The notes under the pieces: model-generated | The model's input: the letters and a program-made list of their open reading frames with translations, nothing else | Told to the model about the DNA's origin: nothing | Databases searched by the model: none | Shown: positions 7,536 to 15,137 of the stretch, piece by piece | Numbering within the stretch: position 1 is the stretch's first letter | Layout: each line of letters starts with the position of its first letter | Source: CAYRHS01 sp964424125 | GTDB taxonomy: Bacteria; Actinomycetota; Acidimicrobiia; IMCC26256; JAOSJL01 | Direction of reading: 5' to 3' | Assembly: GCA_964424125.1 (NCBI GenBank) | Contig: CAYRHS010000026.1 | Location: 1-25,466, forward strand | DNA: 25,466 nt | Position numbers and translations under genes: made by a program

Positions 7536-8900
7536 ATGATCGACCGAATCGTCTTGTTCGGCGCCTCGGGTGACCTGACCAGTCGCTTGCTGATGCCGGC
7601 CATCGCGCAGTTGGCCGAGGCCGGGTTGCTCCCTTCGGGGCTCGAGATCGTCGGCTCCGCCAACACCGACTGGTCGACCGACGAGTTCCGCGAGCACATC
7701 CGCGACCGGCTGGCGGAGCACGCCTCCGGAGTCGCGTCGGCCGCGCGCGACGCGGCGGTCGAGATGCTGACTTACCGGCCCGCGGACGTCACCGACGCCA
7801 AGGACGTCAAGGCCGTGGTCGGCGAAAATCGCCGCGACACCCTCGTCTACCTCGCGCTGCCGGCGGGCCTGCTCGAGTCCGTCCTCCCGGCGCTCGCCGC
7901 CGCGGGGCTGCGGGCCGACGACGCGGTCGCGATCGAGAAGCCCTTCGGGACCGACCTCGCGTCGGCGAAGCGCCTCAACGAGATCCTGCACACCCAGATG
8001 CCCCAGCCGACCATCTTCCGGGTCGACCACTTCCTCTCCGACGAGCTCGTCAGCCGCGTGCTCGCGCTCCGGTTCTTGAACCGGGTCTTCGAGCCGACTT
8101 GGAACGCGGTGCACGTGGAGCGCGTCGACATCAGCTGGTTGGAGAGCCTGACGCTCGAAGGCCGCGCGTCCTACTACGACCGCGCCGGCGCGCTCAAGGA
8201 CATGGTGCAGAACCACCTGATGGAGGCCATGGCGCTCGTCCTCATGGAGCAACCCGCGCGGATCGACGCCGACTCGTTCCGCGGTACGCGCGTCGAGGCC
8301 TTGCGGGCCGTGGCCACGCCCCCGGCCGAGCGGATCCGCACCGAGACGACCCGCGCCCGGTACGCGGCGGGCACGATCGGATCGCGCCAGGTCCCCTCCT
8401 ACGTCGACGAGCCAGGAGTCGACCCGGGCCGAAACACCGAGACATATGCATCGGTGACGCTCGAGATCGACAACGCCCGTTGGGCCGGCACTCCGTTCAC
8501 CCTGCGATCGGGGAAGGCGATGGCCGACGATTCCGCGGAGATCGCGGTCCACTTCCGGCCCCTCCCCCAGTACCTCATGGACCGGTGGGCCGGCGTCGAA
8601 CCCAACGTGCTCCGCCTCGGCCTGATGCAGCCCTACGTCCGTCTCGGGACCACGCTCGACCTGCGGGACACCGACGCGCGCGGCCGCGAGCTCGAGCTGG
8701 TCTCGAGCGAACCGAGACGAACCCCGTACGCCAACCTGCTGCTCGAGATGCTCCGCAACGACCCGACGCTCTTCATCCGCAGCGACGAGGCCGAGGAGGC
8801 GTGGCGCATCATCGACCCCGTGGCCCGCGCGTGGGCCGACGGGGACGTGCCGATCCAGAGCTACCCCGCGGGGGGAGAGCCGCCGACCTCTGCCGCCTGA
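7536..8900 (+). CDS. zwf: Glucose-6-phosphate dehydrogenase family protein
   Basis: 454 aa, shorter than the usual 480-515. The ATG at 7536 has GCGGAGG upstream; a longer frame from 7455 lacks support. The enzyme oxidises glucose 6-phosphate to 6-phosphogluconolactone with NAD(P)+. The nucleotide loop is GASGDLTSR (9-17); EKPFG (134-138), YYDRAGALKDMVQNHLMEAM (213-232, catalytic-type His227), NTETYASVTLEIDNARWAGTPF and RSGKAM (325-330) all match the family. The active-site block reads RVDHFLSDE (162-170) where the classic sequence is R-[IV]-D-H-Y-L-G-K-E. The catalytic Asp-His pair is kept, but the phosphate-binding Lys is Asp. This could be a diverged paralogue with different substrate preference. 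Divergent gntK is consistent with a role in gluconate/pentose phosphate metabolism. Confidence 0.88.
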   Translation: MIDRIVLFGASGDLTSRLLMPAIAQLAEAGLLPSGLEIVGSANTDWSTDEFREHIRDRLAEHASGVASAARDAAVEMLTYRPADVTDAKDVKAVVGENRRDTLVYLALPAGLLESVLPALAAAGLRADDAVAIEKPFGTDLASAKRLNEILHTQMPQPTIFRVDHFLSDELVSRVLALRFLNRVFEPTWNAVHVERVDISWLESLTLEGRASYYDRAGALKDMVQNHLMEAMALVLMEQPARIDADSFRGTRVEALRAVATPPAERIRTETTRARYAAGTIGSRQVPSYVDEPGVDPGRNTETYASVTLEIDNARWAGTPFTLRSGKAMADDSAEIAVHFRPLPQYLMDRWAGVEPNVLRLGLMQPYVRLGTTLDLRDTDARGRELELVSSEPRRTPYANLLLEMLRNDPTLFIRSDEAEEAWRIIDPVARAWADGDVPIQSYPAGGEPPTSAA

Positions 8901-8924
8901 GAACCGGCGGGGATTCGGGCCTCG

Positions 8925-9458
8925 CTACTCGCTGATCTCGAGGCTCGTCTCGACCCGGACCGGGTTGGCGATCGTGTCGAGGACGGGGCAGTTCGTGCCC
9001 ACCCGCCGGTGCAGCTCCTGGTAGCGCTCCGGGGACTCGGGACCCGATAGGTGGACGGTCATCCGGATCTCGGAGAAGCCCGACCGCACCTCGTCCCACC
9101 CGAGCCCGCCGCGGAAGTCGAGATCTCCCTCCACGTCGACCGAGAGGTCGTCGAAGGGGATCTCCAGCAGCTCGGAGAAGTACCGGTAGATGACGGCCTC
9201 GCACGCGCCGAGCACGGCAAGGGTCATTTTGGTGGGCGTGGGGCCGAGGTCGGTGCCGCCCGCCGGTTTCGGCTCGTCGAAGGTGACGGTGTGGCCGCCG
9301 ACGTCGAAGCTCATCTCCGTGGTCCCGACGAGCCCACCGCTGATCTTCAACGTGGACGCGCCGCGCTCGGGCCGCTTCGTGTACAGCCTGACGATCCCTT
9401 CGAGCACGTCCTTCAGCTTCGAGGCGATGACGGCACCTCCCGTTCGAGCGCGTTGCAC
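8925..9458 (-). CDS. OsmC/Ohr-family protein
   Basis: Up to 177 aa. The family is known for peroxidatic cysteine pairs that reduce organic hydroperoxides. Here C86 in LGACEAVI and C157 in NCPVLDTIANP are in the expected places, and GTDLGPTPTKMTLAVLGA (68-85) is the helix-start motif. The N-terminal strand FDVGGHTVTFDEPKPAGG is also typical. The GTG at 9458 is the only conventional start that keeps the frame; the GGGAGG about 15 codons-bases later precedes no normal start codon, so the true N-terminus is uncertain. It converges with zwf, 24 bases apart. Role inferred: cytoplasmic defence against organic peroxide or a related thiol reaction. The OsmC-like (rather than Ohr) subgroup is a guess. 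Confidence 0.82.
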   Translation of the reverse strand: MQRARTGGAVIASKLKDVLEGIVRLYTKRPERGASTLKISGGLVGTTEMSFDVGGHTVTFDEPKPAGGTDLGPTPTKMTLAVLGACEAVIYRYFSELLEIPFDDLSVDVEGDLDFRGGLGWDEVRSGFSEIRMTVHLSGPESPERYQELHRRVGTNCPVLDTIANPVRVETSLEISE

Positions 9459-9512
9459 TCATCATGGCAGAGGTGCCTGAGGCCCGACCCACGCGCCGGG
9501 CCGCGGACCCGG

Positions 9513-10196
9513 TCAGGAGAGGACACCGAGGCCGTCGCCCAGGACCTTCGCCCCCATGAGCAACAGGACCACCGCGACCACGACCCGGTCGTTGGCGATC
9601 AGCCACGTGCGGGTGGCGCGGAGCTTCTCCGCGGCGGCGTCACGCGACGCGAGGAAGACGATGAGCGGGAGCGCGATCGTCACGGTCCCGAGAAGGACGA
9701 AGGTGACCAGCGTCGCCACGTCGCCGCCGACCGAGAGGTCGGCCGCCGCGATGGACGCGCCGGCCGACAGGCTGAGGAGCAGGTTCTTCGGATTCACGGC
9801 GGAGAGCGCGAAGCCCGCGCCGGCGGCCTTGGCCGGGCCGAACGAGTCGAGCGCCGACAGCCACCGGGGCACCTCGGGCTCCGAACCTTCGCGACGTCGT
9901 CTCCTCCAGTTCCTCGCCGCGAGGAGCACGAGCACGGCGCCGAGGACGACCCGGCCCCAGCCGATCCCCGACGACGTGTCGCCCGCGTCGTCGGTGGCGA
10001 CCCCGCCGAGCGCGAACGCCGACACCGCGACCACCATGACCAGACCGGCCACCCAGCCGAGGACCAGGCTCAGGTTCTTCCGGGCGGGATCGGCGCCGAG
10101 GAGTAGGAGGATCGCCGCGCTCACCGGCAGCGGGCTCAGGGCGACGCCGAGCGCCGCGGGGAGAACCTCGCCGATCGCGCGGCCGACCGAGCTCAT
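9513..10196 (-). CDS. GAP-family (LysE-like) integral membrane protein
   Basis: 227 aa with about six membrane segments. The start MSSVGRAIGEVLPAALGVALSPLPVSAAILLL and the central NPKNLL (135-140) are hallmarks of the GAP family, a LysE-superfamily branch that includes mycobacterial Sap, implicated in sulfolipid export. A basic cytoplasmic loop (NWRRRRREGSE, about 96-106) follows the third segment. The ATG at 10196 overlaps the TGA of the upstream gene as ATGA, so translation is coupled; the longer frame reaching 10493 lies inside that gene and is a shadow. I infer export of a lipid, glycolipid or small solute, perhaps one made or modified with the help of the upstream PP-loop protein. The substrate is unknown. 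Confidence 0.85.
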   Translation of the reverse strand: MSSVGRAIGEVLPAALGVALSPLPVSAAILLLLGADPARKNLSLVLGWVAGLVMVVAVSAFALGGVATDDAGDTSSGIGWGRVVLGAVLVLLAARNWRRRRREGSEPEVPRWLSALDSFGPAKAAGAGFALSAVNPKNLLLSLSAGASIAAADLSVGGDVATLVTFVLLGTVTIALPLIVFLASRDAAAEKLRATRTWLIANDRVVVAVVLLLMGAKVLGDGLGVLS

Positions 10197-11983
10197 CCCG
10201 ACACTCTCGCTTCCCGGGGCGTCGACTCCGCGGTCATCGCCAGGAGATGGTCTCGTTCGAGCGAGCCCGTGACGAGCTCCGCGGTCGCGGCCGCCCGGAT
10301 CGACTCGAGGTCCTCGAGGTCGAACGTCGGCAGCGGCTCCTCCCCGACGGCGAGGAGCACCGCGCGCAGACGCACCGGTAGCAACGGGCGCAGCAGCTCG
10401 GCGGTGCCCGTCGGCATCGCCTGCAACGGCACGCATCCGTTCGCCACGCTCTCGTAGAGGCGCACGGCGTCGAGGTCGCCGCCGGAGCACCACCAGACGC
10501 GGGCCCGTGACGTGCGCAACAGGGCCGCGACCGAGTCGGACGGCAGGCCGGGAGGCTGCTCGGCTGCGAACGGAACGCCCGCGAGATAGCAGATGCCCTC
10601 ACCCCACTCGTCGGTGAGGCGCTCCGCCAGCGCGACCGTCTCGGGTGTCGCGTGGTCCACGAGGCACCAGGGAACGGCTCGCGACCCGAGCTCGGCGACG
10701 GACTGCCGCGCCCGCGAGGTCGCGTCGCGGGGGAGGCGGAGCGGGACCCGTCCCGGCACCCACCCGTACACGTCGCGCGCCGGGCGACTCGGGTCCGGGA
10801 CGACGACGACTCCCGCCCCGGCCGCCACCTCCGCGAGCGTGGCGACCGGGTCGGGCGTGCAGAGCGCGCCGGTCTCGCTGGGAACGAGGAGCTCCAGCGC
10901 GTCGTCTGGGTCGGCGCGCATCCGGAGGCCCTCCTCGTGCACGCGCTCGACCCAAGCGTCCCGGATGTCGGCCATGTCGTCGGGCAGACCGTTCACGGTC
11001 TCTTCGAGGGCCGTGAGGAACCCGAGCTCCGAAGCGCGGATCGCTTCGCGCGAGAGCGTTTCCTCGAAGGTGCCGGCCGTCGGGACCCCCGCGGCGGCCA
11101 GTGCGGTCATCGTGAGCAGGCACTTGTAGCAACGGCCGCAATTGGAGACGCTGTCCGCTCTCCAGCACACCTTGAGGTCCGCCAGCAGCTCCGGTTCCCG
11201 TGCGATCCGCGCGACCTTCTCCAGCCGCGTGTGGTCGGCACCGTCGTGGACCAACGAGCACCGTTCCGATCCCCACCGATGGTCGAGCTCCGGGTGTGAC
11301 CCCAGGGGAACAGCGAGGTCCGCACGTTGCGACGACCCGATGACAGCCGTCCCGAGCACCGGGGCGTAGAGCAACGCGGCGGACGCGAGCACCGCACCGT
11401 GGCTCTGGAGCCAGTCGACGACAGGGTCGAGCACGGCTCGGACCTCGGTGTGGACCCGGAGCAGCGGCAGGCCCACGCGTTCGGCCGCGCGCACCGTGTC
11501 GATCCAGATCCCCTCCCGGGTCGCGGGCCCGATCCAGTGGTCGAGCCCGGTGATGCCGATCAGGTGGGTCGGCGGCGGCTGTTGCTCGCCGGAGCGGTGG
11601 CGCACGAGCGAGAACGTGGAGTCGACCCCCCGGGTGTAAAGGAGTCCGGTGCCCTCGCCGCGGAGATAGGGCGGCGGCTCGCGCGGCCCCTCGATGCGTA
11701 CGTGGTGAACCGACCACCAGTCGTGCATCACGCGGAGCGCGGACTCGGCTCCCACGGCGGCTACCGGGGAGACCGGAGCCTCCACCTCGAGATCCTCGCC
11801 CAGGAAGCCGGCGAGCACCGCGGCGATCGGGAGGAAGGGCGTCGTACCGGGATCGATGGAACCCAGCGCGTGGCGTGGCACGGACAGCCGCAGCTCGAAC
11901 GGAGCCCCGGAGCCCGGCGTCACCGCCGCGCAGCTCGTCGCCCAGTCACCTTCGAGCTCCACGCGGGGTGCAGCGAGAAGCAC
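10193..11983 (-). CDS. QueC-like PP-loop protein with large C-terminal extension
   Basis: 596 aa, GTG start at 11983. The first half carries LLYTRGVDSTFSL (114-126), an altered PP-loop (classic SGGxDS), then GSSQRADLAVPLGSHPELD (216-234) and a cysteine set C273-x8-C282-x2-C285-x2-C288 (VCWRADSVSNCGRCYKC). That spacing is the one I recall for the QueC zinc site. PP-loop proteins adenylate carboxylates or similar groups with ATP. Residues about 340-596 are a second region with VYGWVPGRVPLRLP and LYESVANGCVPLQ, the latter reminiscent of the C-terminal EA..G.P motif of GT-B glycosyltransferases. It is therefore not a normal 220-aa QueC. Its TGA overlaps the GAP transporter start. Function unknown; modification of an exported compound or surface glycan is inference. 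Confidence 0.75.
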   Translation of the reverse strand: MLLAAPRVELEGDWATSCAAVTPGSGAPFELRLSVPRHALGSIDPGTTPFLPIAAVLAGFLGEDLEVEAPVSPVAAVGAESALRVMHDWWSVHHVRIEGPREPPPYLRGEGTGLLYTRGVDSTFSLVRHRSGEQQPPPTHLIGITGLDHWIGPATREGIWIDTVRAAERVGLPLLRVHTEVRAVLDPVVDWLQSHGAVLASAALLYAPVLGTAVIGSSQRADLAVPLGSHPELDHRWGSERCSLVHDGADHTRLEKVARIAREPELLADLKVCWRADSVSNCGRCYKCLLTMTALAAAGVPTAGTFEETLSREAIRASELGFLTALEETVNGLPDDMADIRDAWVERVHEEGLRMRADPDDALELLVPSETGALCTPDPVATLAEVAAGAGVVVVPDPSRPARDVYGWVPGRVPLRLPRDATSRARQSVAELGSRAVPWCLVDHATPETVALAERLTDEWGEGICYLAGVPFAAEQPPGLPSDSVAALLRTSRARVWWCSGGDLDAVRLYESVANGCVPLQAMPTGTAELLRPLLPVRLRAVLLAVGEEPLPTFDLEDLESIRAAATAELVTGSLERDHLLAMTAESTPREARVSG

Positions 11984-12049
11984 GCCGGGATGCTACGCCG
12001 CACCACCGCCGATGTGCACCGAGCGGGGAGATCGGTCGGCCGCGGTCCG

Positions 12050-12652
12050 TCAGGTCGGGAGCTCGCCGAGCACCAGCTGGCGGAGCGACGCCAGGGTCCA
12101 GGCCGCCGCCTCGTCGACGGTCCAGCCGTACTCGTCCAGCAGGATCGCCCAGAAGATTGGGTGGCACAGGGCGGCGACGATGTCCGCGGCGCGCTCGACG
12201 TCGGTCCCGGGCGGGAGGCCGCCGACGTCGGCGAGACGCTGGACGACGAGCCCCGCGCCAAAGCGGTGGCGACGACGACTCTCGTCGGCGACCCTCAGGA
12301 GCTCGGGCTCGCTCGCGGTCAGCGCGGTACGCATGATGTCGCCGACGTGCTCCATGACGCGGCGGATGATCTCGACAGGGACCTCGAGGAGCTCGATCGG
12401 ATCTGTCGTCGTCGGGATGCGCGCCGCGACCTCGGGGATCCCGGCCAGCTCGTCGATGAGGTCGTTCAGCTCGGTGAGGATCGCCGCCTTCGAGCCGATG
12501 CTGTCGTAGATCGTCTGCACCGACACGCCGGCTTCGTCGGCGATCGCCACCACGGTCGTCCCCGCGTAGCCGTTGTGGGCGAAGAGCTTGCGGGCGGCGT
12601 CGAGGATCTCGCGATGGGTCTGCTCCGCCTGCCGCTGCCGCCGCGTCGCCAC
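12050..12652 (-). CDS. TetR-family transcriptional regulator
   Basis: 200 aa, the normal length. The N-terminal TetR helix-turn-helix is clear at about 10-57: REILDAARKLFAHNGYAGTTVVAIADEAGVSVQTIYDSIGSK. The rest is the alpha-helical ligand and dimerisation domain, which names no ligand. The GTG at 12652 is preceded by a GCGGGG tract and fits the usual short basic N-terminus MATRRQRQAEQT. It is divergent from a six-TM protein gene across 83 bases that hold a dyad over a sigma-70 promoter, so it most probably represses that gene and itself. It is convergent-in-series with the PP-loop gene (66 bases), which it might also affect. Confidence 0.9.
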   Translation of the reverse strand: MATRRQRQAEQTHREILDAARKLFAHNGYAGTTVVAIADEAGVSVQTIYDSIGSKAAILTELNDLIDELAGIPEVAARIPTTTDPIELLEVPVEIIRRVMEHVGDIMRTALTASEPELLRVADESRRRHRFGAGLVVQRLADVGGLPPGTDVERAADIVAALCHPIFWAILLDEYGWTVDEAAAWTLASLRQLVLGELPT

Positions 12653-12668
12653 CCCCGCAGCGTTTCAC

Positions 12669-12697
12669 TTGACTTTCCCTCAGGTCAATTGAATACT
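12669..12697 (+). promoter_or_regulatory. Promoter with overlapping dyads, probable TetR operator
   Basis: TTGACT (12669-12674), 17 bases, then AATACT (12692-12697) form a good sigma-70 promoter for the gene at 12736. TTGAC (12669-12673) and GTCAA (12684-12688) form an inverted repeat over the -35 and spacer, and TCAATTGA (12685-12692) is a perfect palindrome touching the -10. The stretch is a marked AT-rich dip. A repressor bound here would block the promoter. Confidence 0.6.
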
Positions 12698-12735
12698 GCT
12701 CCAATTACTTGATCGGCGCTCAATGAGGGGGGGCC

Positions 12736-13422
12736 ATGGCCGGAACGCTCACGACACCACGCCCGACCGAGTCGAAGGCGACGGCGATCGAACGCTGGGG
12801 CGGCTACGCCGGGATCGCGTTCGCGCTCAGCGTCATCGTGCAGAACCTGCTCCGCAGCTCGTTCGCCCCCTCGGGGGATGCGAGCGCGGCGGACATCCGC
12901 TCCTACGTCGTGGACGACCGCTGGGTGATCCAGACCACGGTCCCGCTGGTGGCGATCAACGTCGTGTTCCTGTTGCTCTTCGTGGCGACGCTGTACCGCC
13001 GGACCCAGGACGGGCCCGGCGCCGTCTGGGCCCGCGTCGGCCTCGTCGGCGCGACGGGCGTCCTCGCGCTGTTCCTGACGGCCGTCGCGGTCGAGATGAC
13101 ACTCGCCGCGCAGGGCTCGTCGCTGTCTCCCGAGCTCACCGAGACGCTCTGGGCGCTCCATAACGCCGTCTTCGCCTGCGCGTTCCTCGGCGTCGGTACT
13201 GCGTTGCTCGGCTTCTCGCTCGCGTCGGTGCCGGTCGGCTTGCTGCCGCGCGCCTATCGAATCGTCGGGCCGGTCGCGGCCGCACTGATGATCATCACTG
13301 CAGGGGCGGGCGTTGCCGTCACCGAGGGCTCGTCCGTGCTCTTCGTCGGTCTCGTGGGCTTCCTCGGCTGGCTCGTGTTCCTCTTCATCTCGGGGACGCG
13401 ACTGGCGCGGGGCCAGGTCTGA
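12736..13422 (+). CDS. Six-TM membrane protein, DUF4386-like, probable TetR target
   Basis: 228 aa. The ATG at 12736 follows a strong purine tract (GAGGGGGGG). Hydrophobic segments lie at about 22-40, 63-87, 100-125, 139-162, 175-193 and 200-220. An extracytoplasmic loop between the first two carries DASAADIRSYVVDDRWVIQ, the kind of loop seen in the DUF4386-like group of small membrane proteins. There are no catalytic motifs. It is divergent from the TetR gene and has a promoter with overlapping dyads, so induction by the TetR ligand is likely. The next gene, converging from the right, has the same layout and may be a distant paralogue. Function unknown. Confidence 0.75.
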   Translation: MAGTLTTPRPTESKATAIERWGGYAGIAFALSVIVQNLLRSSFAPSGDASAADIRSYVVDDRWVIQTTVPLVAINVVFLLLFVATLYRRTQDGPGAVWARVGLVGATGVLALFLTAVAVEMTLAAQGSSLSPELTETLWALHNAVFACAFLGVGTALLGFSLASVPVGLLPRAYRIVGPVAAALMIITAGAGVAVTEGSSVLFVGLVGFLGWLVFLFISGTRLARGQV

Positions 13423-13437
13423 AGTCGGAGTCGTGGC

Positions 13438-14127
13438 TCAGCCGGCGGCGGGTGCCGCCTGCCCGGCTGCCGGCGTGCCCGGCTCTTTCGCCCGGAAGAG
13501 CAGGATGCTCACCACGAGAACCCACAGCAGGAACAAGGTGAAGACGACGGCGCCCACCACCGCGATCGCGCCGTTCTCGGTCGCCGTCCCGGCCCCCGCG
13601 ACCAATGCGGCCAGCGCGAGCACCTCGCCCGCCCAGCCGAGCCACCGGGGGAACATCCCGGTCCGCAGCACGAGCGCCGAGACCGCCGCGATCAACGTCG
13701 CGAGGCCGACCGCGCTGGCGGCGTCGAGGGTCACACTGAGGGTGTAGAAGGCCTTCACGGTCTCCGGCTCGAGCCCGTCGACCCGGAGCGCGGTGGCGCC
13801 GAGCACCACGGAGGCCGCGATGCCGAAGCTCGCGGCGAGGACGAGGCCTCCCACGGCGACGACCGCGAGACGGGGACGGCCGTCTTCGGCGATCCGCATC
13901 CGACGCCAGAGCGAGCCGAGCCAGAAGAGGATCGGGACGATCGCGAGGGCGTCGAGGTAGGCGGCTACTGCGAGCTCGGTGTCGTGGTCGGCGAAGTAGT
14001 CGACAAACTCTCGGGCCCGGTCGTCCAGCGCGGGGGGTGAGCCGGACAGAACTCCCGAGATCACCAGCAGGATGACGAAGAGCACACCTCCGAGCGCGCC
14101 GAAACGCGCCCACCTGACGTCGTCCAT
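13438..14127 (-). CDS. Six-TM membrane protein, likely paralogue of the gene at 12736
   Basis: 229 aa. The ATG at 14127 has AAGGGGGC upstream; the frame is open to 14319 but crosses the tRNA gene, so the longer form is rejected. Membrane segments occur at about 10-28, 53-73, 87-110, 130-153, 162-180 and 188-211. As in the gene at 12736 there is a first loop ending in a stretch of acidic residues (LDDRAREFVDYFADHD) and, after the second segment, a basic LWRRMR similar to LYRRT there. The segment LRTGMFPRWLGWAGEVLALAAL is the part most like other DUF4386-type proteins. The Ala/Pro-rich tail is cytoplasmic. Function unknown. The two genes converge 15 bases apart. Confidence 0.75.
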   Translation of the reverse strand: MDDVRWARFGALGGVLFVILLVISGVLSGSPPALDDRAREFVDYFADHDTELAVAAYLDALAIVPILFWLGSLWRRMRIAEDGRPRLAVVAVGGLVLAASFGIAASVVLGATALRVDGLEPETVKAFYTLSVTLDAASAVGLATLIAAVSALVLRTGMFPRWLGWAGEVLALAALVAGAGTATENGAIAVVGAVVFTLFLLWVLVVSILLFRAKEPGTPAAGQAAPAAG

Positions 14128-14289
14128 GACCGCCCCCTTGCCGCTGCTTTCGGCCCGACTACGTGCGCGATCCGATCGCCACGGTGTCTGCCGCGAGCGT
14201 GACAGCTCCGATCGGGATGTCAACGGCGGACACCACGGCTGACGCTTCCCGCGGTCCCGCCGAGTGGTCGCGCCGACCTCGGTCGTCGA

Positions 14290-14365
14290 TGGCGCGCTCG
14301 GAGGGATTCGAACCCCCAACCCTCTGATCCGAAGTCAGATGCTCTGTCCGTTGAGCTACGAGCGC
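14290..14365 (-). tRNA. tRNA-Arg, anticodon TCG, with encoded 3' CCA
   Basis: Read on the minus strand, the acceptor stem GCGCTCG pairs with CGAGCGC, the D arm GCTC pairs with GAGC, the anticodon stem TCTGA pairs with TCAGA around CTTCGGA (anticodon TCG), and the T arm GGGGG-TTCGAAT-CCCTC is followed by discriminator G and CCA. All parts fit a functional 76-base tRNA. It reads CGA codons, possibly others by wobble. It stands alone between a membrane protein and a lipoprotein gene. I see no integration-site duplication nearby. Confidence 0.95.
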
Positions 14366-14441
14366 ATGCGTGCGGGTGCCTAATCCGGCGCCACCGTCCT
14401 CATCCAACCAGCGCTTGTCCGACGCGTGCGTATCGGACTCG

Positions 14442-14460
14442 TTGTCGGGAGGCCCGACGA
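14442..14460. other. Short hairpin between tRNA-Arg and the lipoprotein gene
   Basis: GTCGGG (14444-14449) pairs with CCCGAC (14453-14458) over the loop AGG, with T-G and T-A pairs extending the base. It lies on the upstream side of the tRNA gene. It could be a second terminator for the lipoprotein gene. Confidence 0.35.
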
Positions 14461-14482
14461 ACGGGGCCTGTATGGTCGCGCC

Positions 14483-14510
14483 GAGGTGAGGGCGGGGCCT
14501 CCCTCACCTC
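14483..14510 (-). terminator. Strong 10-bp hairpin downstream of the lipoprotein gene
   Basis: GAGGTGAGGG (14483-14492) pairs perfectly with CCCTCACCTC (14501-14510) over an 8-base loop. It lies 49 bases beyond the stop of the minus-strand lipoprotein gene and has no T run. Terminator is the simplest reading. A plus-strand TATGGT (14471-14476) ends 6 bases before it, so an RNA beginning with this hairpin cannot be excluded. Confidence 0.45.
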
Positions 14511-14558
14511 GCCCCGCCCGAGCGGTCCGCGCTGCTTGTGGTCGCCCTGTATGCGGCC

Positions 14559-15137
14559 TCAGGGGCAGGTCACCTCGATACGCCCATCGCCCGCGTCGGT
14601 GAGATCGGTGGGGTTCTCGAGGGTTCGCGAGTCGAACGGGCCCTCGTAGACCATCTGCGAACCCTCGACTGCGAACGCACCCTGGTCGGGAGCGGATTCA
14701 TACGTGCGGTCCGAATCGCTCGAAGCTACGACGACCGACCCACCCCACATCCCGGATTCCAGCCGGGTCACCTGCACAAGCAGGTCTTGGCCGTCGGGGG
14801 TCTGGAAGTTCACCGTGATCTCGTCGTCGGAGAGCTCACAGGAGAAGAGCTGGTTTCCGAGCGACTCGCTCTGGCGATACGCGAAGACGTTCCCGTCGAC
14901 GTCGACTTCGGCTTCACCGGGTGCCGGCATCGTCGCCGGGTCGATGTTCGGCGCCTCGACGTCCCTGCCAGTGTCCTGCGACCCGCCATCGTCGATCACG
15001 CCGCCCGAGCCGGCTTCGGGCTGTATTGCGTCGAGCTCGGGTGCGGCGTCTCCCCCGTCGTCTCCGCCGCAGGCGACGAGAACTGCGCCGACCACGGCCG
15101 CTACGGCAAACGTACGGAGCATCGGTGACCTCGCCAT
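14559..15137 (-). CDS. Predicted lipoprotein of unknown function
   Basis: 192 aa from the ATG at 15137, with AAGGGA about 10 bases upstream; the second ATG at 15122 has its own GAGGT and is a possible alternative. The signal peptide runs MARSPMLRTFAVAAVVGAVLVAC, with the lipidated cysteine at 23 in a clear LVAC lipobox, followed by an acidic, Gly-rich linker. From about 85 the mature part is beta-rich (VDVDGNVFAYRQSESLGNQLFSCELSDDEITVNFQTPDG), with two cysteines, one near 107 and one at the penultimate residue, that could form a disulphide. The end IEVTCP is reminiscent of small actinobacterial antigens of the LpqH/LppE type. That likeness is weak. Extracytoplasmic; role unknown. Confidence 0.75.
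   Translation of the reverse strand: MARSPMLRTFAVAAVVGAVLVACGGDDGGDAAPELDAIQPEAGSGGVIDDGGSQDTGRDVEAPNIDPATMPAPGEAEVDVDGNVFAYRQSESLGNQLFSCELSDDEITVNFQTPDGQDLLVQVTRLESGMWGGSVVVASSDSDRTYESAPDQGAFAVEGSQMVYEGPFDSRTLENPTDLTDAGDGRIEVTCP

Noticed and set aside
11327..12712. 461-aa plus-strand frame across the PP-loop and TetR genes
   Set aside because: Antisense shadow; no domain, and both overlapped genes have clear family motifs.
14127..14319. N-terminal extension of the membrane protein at 13438-14127
   Set aside because: It would run into the tRNA-Arg gene; the ATG at 14127 has a good ribosome site.
14290..14365. tRNA as an integration site for a mobile element
   Set aside because: No integrase gene and no duplicated tRNA 3' end seen in the window.
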